Part shown: piece by piece, positions 58,603 to 64,000 of the stretch
Numbering within the stretch: position 1 is the stretch's first letter
Layout: each line of letters opens with the position of its first letter
Source: Burkholderiaceae bacterium
GTDB lineage: Bacteria; Pseudomonadota; Gammaproteobacteria; Burkholderiales; Burkholderiaceae_C
Reading direction: 5' to 3'
DNA: 64,000 bases
NCBI GenBank assembly: GCA_030695205.1
Contig: JAUYTN010000042.1
Coordinates: 62,001-126,000 of the forward strand
Program-made: the position numbers and the translations under genes
Notes under the pieces: model-generated
What the model was told of the DNA's origin: nothing
What the model saw: only the letters and a program-made list of their open reading frames with translations
Database searches by the model: none

Positions 58603-60900
58603 TCACCCCACCAACCCCACACTCTCCACCGCATCGCCCTGCGGCAGCACGCGCCCAATCACAGCCGTGTGCGCGTACCCCGCCGCCTTCAGCTCGGCCA
58701 CACACGCATCCACCTGCGCCTGCGGCACGCTGGCCAGCAGGCCACCTGCGGTTTGGGGGTCGAACAACAATGGGTAGCGGGGGTGGGCCACAAACGCCTC
58801 CTGATTGCGCAGCGCGCGTCGCAGGCGCACGTTGGCCGGGGCCAGCGAGCTGCTGATGCCAGCGGCCACGCATTCTTCCGCGCCGGGCAACACCGGCATT
58901 GCCGACAGAAACAGTTCAGCGTCCACGCCCGACGGCTTGGTCATTTCCACCAGGTGGCCCAGCAGGCCAAAGCCGGTCAGGTCGGTGCAGGCGGTGGCCC
59001 CGTGCGCGGTCAGGATGCGGGCACCCGCCTGGTTGGACTGCACCATGTGCGTCAACGCTTCCGCCACCCAGCGCCCTTTGAAAAAGCCCAGGCTGGCCGC
59101 GCGTGGGTAGGCGGCAAACAGGGTGCCGGTGCCAATCGGTTTGGTGAGGATGAGCGCATCGCCCGGCTGCATGCCGCCTTTGCGCAGCACGGCGTGCATG
59201 TCGTCGTCCACCAGGCCGTTGATGGCAAAGCCCAGCGCCAGCTCTTTGCCCTCGCCGGTGTGGCCGCCTACCAGGGCGCAGTTGGCGGCGTTGAGCACCT
59301 GCATGGCACCGCTCATCATGTGCAGCAGCAGCTCCTCCACCTTTCTCTCCAGCCCCGGCGGCACGGTGACGATGGCGGTGGCTGTCTGGGGCTCGCCGCC
59401 CATGGCGTAGATGTCGCCGAGCGCGTGGTTGGCCGCCACTTGGCCAAACACAAACGGGTCATCAATGAAGGCCCGGAAAAAGTCCACCGTGTGCACCATG
59501 GCCTTGCCTGGGGGCACGCGCACCACGGCGGCATCGTCGGGTGAGTGCAGGCCAATCAGCACGTCGTCGCGGTCAACCGGGTGCAGATTGCCCAAGGCGC
59601 GTTGCAGCACGGTCGCACCCACCTTGGCCCCGCAGCCGCCGCAGCGCATCGCGATGGCGGAGATCGCCTGTGCGGACTCGTCGGCCGTCAGCGGCAGGTA
59701 ACTGGCCAGGGCATTGCCGCGCCGATCGGCCATCTCCCTCATGGAGCCAAACTGGCTGAAGCGCTTCATGAAGCCGCGGTCGATGTGGTCCTTCCAGCGC
59801 CACACCCAGTCGCCTGCAAAACCGATTGGGCCGCGCGAGGCCACCGAGTGCTTGTCGCCGGTGCTGATGAGCGCCAGCCAGTGCTTTTGTGGTTTGTACG
59901 GCTTCAGTGGCACGCCGCGCACAGCGCAGCGCAGGTTGTCGGCCAGCGGCGGGCCCATGCGCACGGCAAACACACCGGCTTTTTCCAGGGGGCGGGGGCC
60001 AAAGGCGGCCACATCACCTGCGGCAAACACATTGGGCTGGGTGCTTTGCAGGTGTTCGTCCACTTTCACAAAGCCGTTGTCATCCAGCGCCAGGCCCGAT
60101 GTGCTCAGCCACTGCGGGCCACCTGCCTGCGTGACCCACACAATTTCGTCGGCCTGCAAGGTGTGCCCGGCGCTGGTGGTGAGGCTGCCTGCCTCCACCC
60201 GCGCCACATCGGCCCCGGTGTGCAGGTGCACGCCACGCTGGGCCAACACGCGGGCAAAGTGCCTGCGCACCCAGGGGTTGTGGGTGCGCATGACCTCGGT
60301 GTCGCGGGTGAACAGGTGAAACACCAGCTCGTCGGGGTTGCGGCCCAGTGCCGTCAGCTCGGCCCGCAGGCGGTACTGCATGGACAAGGTCAGCTCCACG
60401 CCCCCTGCCCCGCCGCCCACCAGCGCAATGGTGGTGGGCCCGGCGTGCTGGCGCACCCGCTCCAGCAGGGCCAGCCAGCGGCCATTGAAGTTGAGAATGG
60501 GTTTGACCGGCACGGCATGGGCCTCGGCCCCCGGCACGCGCGCCACCTGCGGGGTGGAGCCCACGTTGATGCTGCACACGTCGTACCCCACAGGCGGGCG
60601 GGTGCGGCACAGCACCTGGCGGTTGGCGGTGTCCAGCCCCACCACCTCGTCCTGGTAGAAGCGGGCACCGGCAAAGGCGGCCAGCTTGGGCAGGTCGATG
60701 TGCACCTCGTCAAAGCTGTAGTGCCCCGAGATGTAGCCCGGCAACATGCCCGAATACGGCGTGTCCACCGTGGTGCAGATGACGGTCAGGCGCACCCCTG
60801 GCTCGGGGTTCATGCCAAAGCGGCGCAGCACACCCACGTGGCTGTGGCCGCCGCCAATCAGCACGATGTCGCGCAGCACGGGTTGATCAGTCGCTTGCAT
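58603..60900 (-). CDS. senC: Oxidoreductase-SelD fusion, putative SenC
   Basis: A 765-residue fusion. Residues ~10-370 are an FAD/NAD-dependent oxidoreductase (IVLIGGGHSHVGVLRRFG at the N-terminus, VGGGAGGVELTLSMQYRL near 160, FAAGDVAAFG near 292). Residues ~400-765 match selenide water dikinase SelD: RCGGCGAKV near 417 (Cys and Lys three apart, as in SelD), VHTVDFFRAFIDDPF, and GGHTGEGKELALGF. SelD makes selenophosphate from selenide and ATP; in SenABC clusters this protein is SenC. The gene starts 12 bases after senB ends, so senB-senC form an operon. The oxidoreductase may deliver reduced selenium. Confidence 0.88.
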   Translation of the reverse strand: MQATDQPVLRDIVLIGGGHSHVGVLRRFGMNPEPGVRLTVICTTVDTPYSGMLPGYISGHYSFDEVHIDLPKLAAFAGARFYQDEVVGLDTANRQVLCRTRPPVGYDVCSINVGSTPQVARVPGAEAHAVPVKPILNFNGRWLALLERVRQHAGPTTIALVGGGAGGVELTLSMQYRLRAELTALGRNPDELVFHLFTRDTEVMRTHNPWVRRHFARVLAQRGVHLHTGADVARVEAGSLTTSAGHTLQADEIVWVTQAGGPQWLSTSGLALDDNGFVKVDEHLQSTQPNVFAAGDVAAFGPRPLEKAGVFAVRMGPPLADNLRCAVRGVPLKPYKPQKHWLALISTGDKHSVASRGPIGFAGDWVWRWKDHIDRGFMKRFSQFGSMREMADRRGNALASYLPLTADESAQAISAIAMRCGGCGAKVGATVLQRALGNLHPVDRDDVLIGLHSPDDAAVVRVPPGKAMVHTVDFFRAFIDDPFVFGQVAANHALGDIYAMGGEPQTATAIVTVPPGLERKVEELLLHMMSGAMQVLNAANCALVGGHTGEGKELALGFAINGLVDDDMHAVLRKGGMQPGDALILTKPIGTGTLFAAYPRAASLGFFKGRWVAEALTHMVQSNQAGARILTAHGATACTDLTGFGLLGHLVEMTKPSGVDAELFLSAMPVLPGAEECVAAGISSSLAPANVRLRRALRNQEAFVAHPRYPLLFDPQTAGGLLASVPQAQVDACVAELKAAGYAHTAVIGRVLPQGDAVESVGLVG

Positions 60901-60912
60901 TCGGTGGTTCTT

Positions 60913-61929
60913 TCAGTGGGGGTGGTGCAAAGATTGCACCAGGTTCAGCAGCGCCTGCTGCTCGGCAGTGGGCGCAAACAAGGGGGCTCGCAGCGCGCAT
61001 TGCGCCGCCAATTGGGCCAGCAGGCCGCTGGGCTGGGTTTGGGTGGCCCTGGCCTCGCGCAGCAGGGTAGCCAGCTGCGCGGCGTTGCCGGGCTCGAAGT
61101 ACCCCGCATAGTCCGCACCCAGCATGCCCACGTTGCCGGCAATGCGCGAGGCCAGCACAGGTGTGCCGCTGCACACCGCCTCCATCAGCACATGCGCCCC
61201 GCCCTCCATGCGGCTGGGGTGCACCAGCACATGCGCACGCTGGATGCGGGAGCGGGTGGCAGCATGCGGCAAGCCGCCCAGCCAGCGGTAGTGCGGGCAA
61301 TCGGCGGCGGTGGCAAGGGCGGCAGCACCCAAAGCGGCATCCAGCGGCAGGCCAATGTGGTCGATGAGCACGCCGTCGGCATGGCTCAGAAGGTGGGCAG
61401 CAGCCAACAGGGTGTGGGGGTCTTTTTCTTCGCGCAGGTGGCCCACCATGAGGGCACGCAGGTGACGGGAGGTTTTGGGCAGTGTGACGCGGGCGGTGGT
61501 GGACTGGAACACCACCTGCGTCTTGGCCCGCAAGCCCTCGGGCAGCGCCTGCGGCCCCAGCGCCTGCAGCACCACCAGCCGCTGCGCCAGCGCCAGCGAC
61601 TGTTGGGCGTCGGCGTCGGTGGCAATGTCGCGGTACAGGTCGGTGCCGGTCAGCACCACGGCCAGGCCCTGGCTGCCGCGCTGCTGCGCCCAGGCTGCAA
61701 TGCTGGGGGCCGAGCGGCGGGCGTGCAGGGCCAGCATCACGTCGTCTGGGGTGGCCAAAGCATCGGGCGAACTATCCGGCCATGTCCGGGTGATGCGGGC
61801 AGAATGGTGCGCGGACAGCAAGCGCTGCCAGCGCCGGGTGGTTTGCCAGTTGCCGTTGTTGGCATCGGCCAGCGCGGGGCTGACGATGACGACCCGGCCG
61901 CCTTTGTTTGGCTTCACATTTGTGGGCAT
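60913..61929 (-). CDS. senB: Selenosugar synthase SenB-like glycosyltransferase
   Basis: A 338-residue GT-B-type protein without membrane helices. The N-terminus VVIVSPALADANNGNWQTTR and the C-terminal HPSRMEGGAHVLMEAVCSGT (residues ~225-245, donor-binding motif) are typical of the SenB family, which uses selenophosphate and UDP-N-acetylglucosamine to make a selenosugar. The call rests on those motifs and the flanking SelD-like, SenA and EgtD genes. The start is divergent from senA with only 14 bases between the two start codons. Confidence 0.87.
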   Translation of the reverse strand: MPTNVKPNKGGRVVIVSPALADANNGNWQTTRRWQRLLSAHHSARITRTWPDSSPDALATPDDVMLALHARRSAPSIAAWAQQRGSQGLAVVLTGTDLYRDIATDADAQQSLALAQRLVVLQALGPQALPEGLRAKTQVVFQSTTARVTLPKTSRHLRALMVGHLREEKDPHTLLAAAHLLSHADGVLIDHIGLPLDAALGAAALATAADCPHYRWLGGLPHAATRSRIQRAHVLVHPSRMEGGAHVLMEAVCSGTPVLASRIAGNVGMLGADYAGYFEPGNAAQLATLLREARATQTQPSGLLAQLAAQCALRAPLFAPTAEQQALLNLVQSLHHPH

Positions 61930-61943
61930 TGCACACCGTTCCT
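61930..61943. promoter_or_regulatory. Minimal gap between divergent senB and senA
   Basis: Only 14 bases separate the two start codons. Promoters for both must therefore lie inside the opposing coding sequence, or transcripts are nearly leaderless. Confidence 0.6.
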
Positions 61944-63095
61944 ATGAACCAACCCAGTTTCCGCCGCATGGATGCCAGCCAACTGGCCCACGCCCTGCGC
62001 CACAGCCGACAGCGCACCCTGGCCCTGGCCGATGCCTGGGCGCAGGCATTGCCCGACCTGCTCATACCCTACAGCCCCGAGCTGAACCCGCCCCTGTGGG
62101 AGCTGGGCCATGTGGGCTGGTTTCAGGAGTGGTGGGTGGGGCGCAACCAGCAGCGCCATCTGGGCACCGCCTGCGAGCCCGACCACGCCCGCCCGGCACC
62201 TGCCTTGGCGAACGCCGATGCGCTGTACAACTCCAGCCAGGTGCCCCACGCCAGCCGCTGGCACCTTCCCCTGCCCAGCGTGGCCGACACGCGTGCGTAC
62301 CTGAACACCGTGCTGGACCAGACCCTGGCCTTGCTGGCGCTGGCAGGCCCCAGCGACAGCGACCTGTACTTCTGGCGGCTGGTACTGGCCCATGAGGACA
62401 TGCACAACGAGGCCTCGGTCTATATGGCCCAGGCACTGAACGTGCCCTTGCCCGCCGAATGGGCGCTGGGCCACACCCAACCCCGCGCGGTGGACCACGG
62501 GCCGGTGCACATCCCTGCACAAACCGTCACCCTCGGACACAACGGCCCCGGCTTTGCGTTTGACAACGAGCTGGGCGCCCACACGGTGGCGCTGGACGCT
62601 TTCGACATCGACTCCGCGCCTGTGAGTTGGGCGCGCTACCTGCCCTTTGTGCAAGCCACCGGCCACCGCCTGCCACTGCATGTGCGCCGCACAGGCAGCG
62701 AGTGGCAAAGCCGACACTGGGGCCAATGGCAGCCGCTGGACGACACCGCCCCTGCTGTGCACCTCAGCCACACCGACGCGCTGGCCTGGTGCCGCTGGGC
62801 GGGCCGCCGCTTGCCCACCGAAGCCGAATGGGTGTGCGCTGCGAAAACAGCGCCCGGCTTTGGCTGGGGTGAGGTGTGGGAATGGACGGCCAGCGCCTTC
62901 GCGCCCTTCCCCGGTTTTGCGCCCCACCCCTACCGCGACTATTCGGCCCCGTGGTTTGATGGCGGCCCAGTTTTGAAAGGTTTTTGCGCCTCTACCGCTT
63001 ATGGTATGGCACATGTTCACTACAGAAATTACTTCACCCCCGAGCGGCGCGACATCTTCGCGGGGTTCCGGTCGGCAGCGGTGGCCAGGTACTGA
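61944..63095 (+). CDS. senA: Selenoneine synthase SenA-like (EgtB family)
   Basis: A 383-residue non-haem iron enzyme of the EgtB/SenA type. The N-terminal DinB-like part has the iron ligands in WELGHVGW near residue 53 and LAHEDMHNEA near 150; the C-terminal FGE/sulfatase-type domain has CRWAGRRLPTEAEW near 285. SenA joins hercynine to a selenosugar through a C-Se bond. EgtB, the sulfur version, is similar; the senB and SelD-like neighbours favour SenA. Residues ~343-363 are encoded by an AT-rich, repeat-like patch. The ATG at 61944 is preferred to 61908, which lies inside senB. Confidence 0.87.
   Translation: MNQPSFRRMDASQLAHALRHSRQRTLALADAWAQALPDLLIPYSPELNPPLWELGHVGWFQEWWVGRNQQRHLGTACEPDHARPAPALANADALYNSSQVPHASRWHLPLPSVADTRAYLNTVLDQTLALLALAGPSDSDLYFWRLVLAHEDMHNEASVYMAQALNVPLPAEWALGHTQPRAVDHGPVHIPAQTVTLGHNGPGFAFDNELGAHTVALDAFDIDSAPVSWARYLPFVQATGHRLPLHVRRTGSEWQSRHWGQWQPLDDTAPAVHLSHTDALAWCRWAGRRLPTEAEWVCAAKTAPGFGWGEVWEWTASAFAPFPGFAPHPYRDYSAPWFDGGPVLKGFCASTAYGMAHVHYRNYFTPERRDIFAGFRSAAVARY
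62973..63031. repeat. AT-rich repeat-like patch inside senA
   Basis: TTTTTGCGCCTCTACCGCTT, then ATGGTATGGCACATG and CTACAGAAATTAC. It resembles the dispersed AT-rich repeat and encodes FCASTAYGMAHVHYRN. Tentative. Confidence 0.35.
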
Positions 63096-63103
63096 AACCG
63101 CGG

Positions 63104-64000
63104 TCACTGCGCCCGCGCCCAGCACACGGCAAAGCGCTGGCCCTCGTCCGTCCACACCTGGCTGGCAGCAAAACCCGCGTTGGCCAGCAGAGCCTGAAAG
63201 CTCAGCAGCGTCCATTTGTAGGAGTTTTCGGTGTGGATGCGTTCGCCCCCGGTGAAGGTGCGCTCGCCACCCGGCCAGCGCACGGTCAGTGTGTGGCGGG
63301 CCTGCAGGTGCATTTCAATGCGCGACTCTGCCGCGTTGAACAGCGCCACGTGCAGCCACTCGCGCACATTGAAGTCGGTCCCCACGGTGCGGTTGATGTG
63401 CAGCAGCAGGTTCAGGTTGAAGGCGGCGGTCACACCCAGCGCATCGTCGTACGCAGCCTCCAGCTCGGCCGTGTCTTTCACCAGGTCCACCCCAATCAGC
63501 AGCCCGCTGTCCGCCACCTGGCCACATGCGGTGTGCACGCTGTGCAAAAACGCCAGCGCCTGCTCGTGCGTGAAGTTGCCAATGCTGGAGCCGGGGTAAA
63601 ACACCACGCGGGGGCTGTGACCGGGCAGCACTGCATCGGGCATGGCATGGGGCGGCAGGGCAAGGCCTGCTGAAAAGTCCAGCCCCAGGCCCACCATGTC
63701 CATGGCTGGGTGCTGGCGCTGCAACAGCAAGAGCGCGCTGCGCAAAAAATCCACCGAAATATCCACCGCCACGTAGCGGCTGGGGTGCAGCGTGCCAAAC
63801 AGGCTGGCCGCCTTGTGGCAGTTGCCAGCGCCCAGATCCACCAGCGTGGCCCCGGCTGGCACCACACCCGCCATGGCCGCGCCGTGGCGCTCAAAAATGG
63901 CGACTTCGGTGCGGGTGGGGTAGTACTCGGGCAGCTCGGTGATGGCCTCAAACAGCCGCGAGCCCAGCGCGTCGTACAAAAACTTCGGCGCGGTGTAGGC
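63104..64000 (-). CDS. egtD: L-histidine N-alpha-methyltransferase EgtD (5' truncated)
   Basis: The C-terminal ~298 residues of EgtD; the gene runs off the right edge, so its start is not visible (the frame at the edge reads AYTAPKFLYDALGSRLFEAI). Family features are ITELPEYYPTRTEVAIFERH, the SAM motif LVDLGAGNCHKAA, YPGSSIGNF, and the histidine-binding NLLLHINRTVGTDF. EgtD trimethylates histidine to hercynine, the acceptor that SenA needs. Convergent with senA, 8 bases between the stops. Confidence 0.92.
   Translation of the reverse strand, partial: AYTAPKFLYDALGSRLFEAITELPEYYPTRTEVAIFERHGAAMAGVVPAGATLVDLGAGNCHKAASLFGTLHPSRYVAVDISVDFLRSALLLLQRQHPAMDMVGLGLDFSAGLALPPHAMPDAVLPGHSPRVVFYPGSSIGNFTHEQALAFLHSVHTACGQVADSGLLIGVDLVKDTAELEAAYDDALGVTAAFNLNLLLHINRTVGTDFNVREWLHVALFNAAESRIEMHLQARHTLTVRWPGGERTFTGGERIHTENSYKWTLLSFQALLANAGFAASQVWTDEGQRFAVCWARAQ

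Overview
The window looks like a chromosome segment of a GC-rich betaproteobacterium of the Comamonadaceae type (Acidovorax/Rhodoferax/Variovorax/Polaromonas relatives). The inference rests on gene content (purine, urea and urease genes, a monomeric NADP isocitrate dehydrogenase, a permease-kinase fusion) and on short AT-rich intergenic repeats. No rRNA, tRNA or CRISPR array was recognised. The strain is unknown.

Layout. 1-4.85 kb: allantoin catabolism (partial GntR regulator, puuE, a uraD-allantoate amidohydrolase fusion, an M20 hydrolase). 5.0-7.7 kb: a BrnT/BrnA toxin-antitoxin pair, a small membrane protein, a DTW tRNA-modification enzyme and a LysE exporter. 7.9-12.7 kb: divergent icd and maeB. 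13.0-17.2 kb: an NMT1-type ABC importer, a nucleoside deaminase and ureD in one direction. 17.3-28.2 kb: a PhnD-GGDEF-EAL protein, then the urea importer urtABCDE on the minus strand, split between urtA and urtB by a PilZ protein and a decayed kinase-type toxin pair. 28.5-44.5 kb: a signalling block with a chemoreceptor, a hemerythrin-PAS-GGDEF-EAL protein, ProQ and nuclease genes, a LuxR-type response regulator, an NCS1 permease-histidine kinase-receiver fusion, a CheB-CheR-PAS fusion and a PAS-only protein. 45.0-47.8 kb: ureA, a His-rich small protein, ureB and ureC. 47.8-48.7 kb: a MazF-type toxin-antitoxin pair bracketed by two copies of the ureC 3' end. 49-57.7 kb: another GGDEF-EAL protein, a DedA-like membrane protein, a Tat-exported intradiol dioxygenase-like protein, a broken IS1182-type transposase, a cvrA-type antiporter and a tandem Usp protein. 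57.75-58.6 kb: no recognisable gene. 58.6-64.0 kb: a cluster that fits selenoneine biosynthesis (SelD-oxidoreductase fusion, SenB, SenA, EgtD).

How the parts fit. Purine-ring nitrogen is released as ureide and then urea by the first cluster. Urea can be imported by Urt and hydrolysed by urease. The nucleobase-permease-type sensor kinase and its response regulator probably sense a related compound. The urease locus is unusual: ureD lies about 28 kb from ureA, ureEFG are not in the window, and the ureA start and the ureC end both show duplications. The most noteworthy system is the selenoneine-type cluster at the right edge: SelD activity supplies selenophosphate, SenB makes a selenosugar, EgtD makes hercynine, and SenA joins them. 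The putative SenC is fused to an FAD-dependent oxidoreductase.
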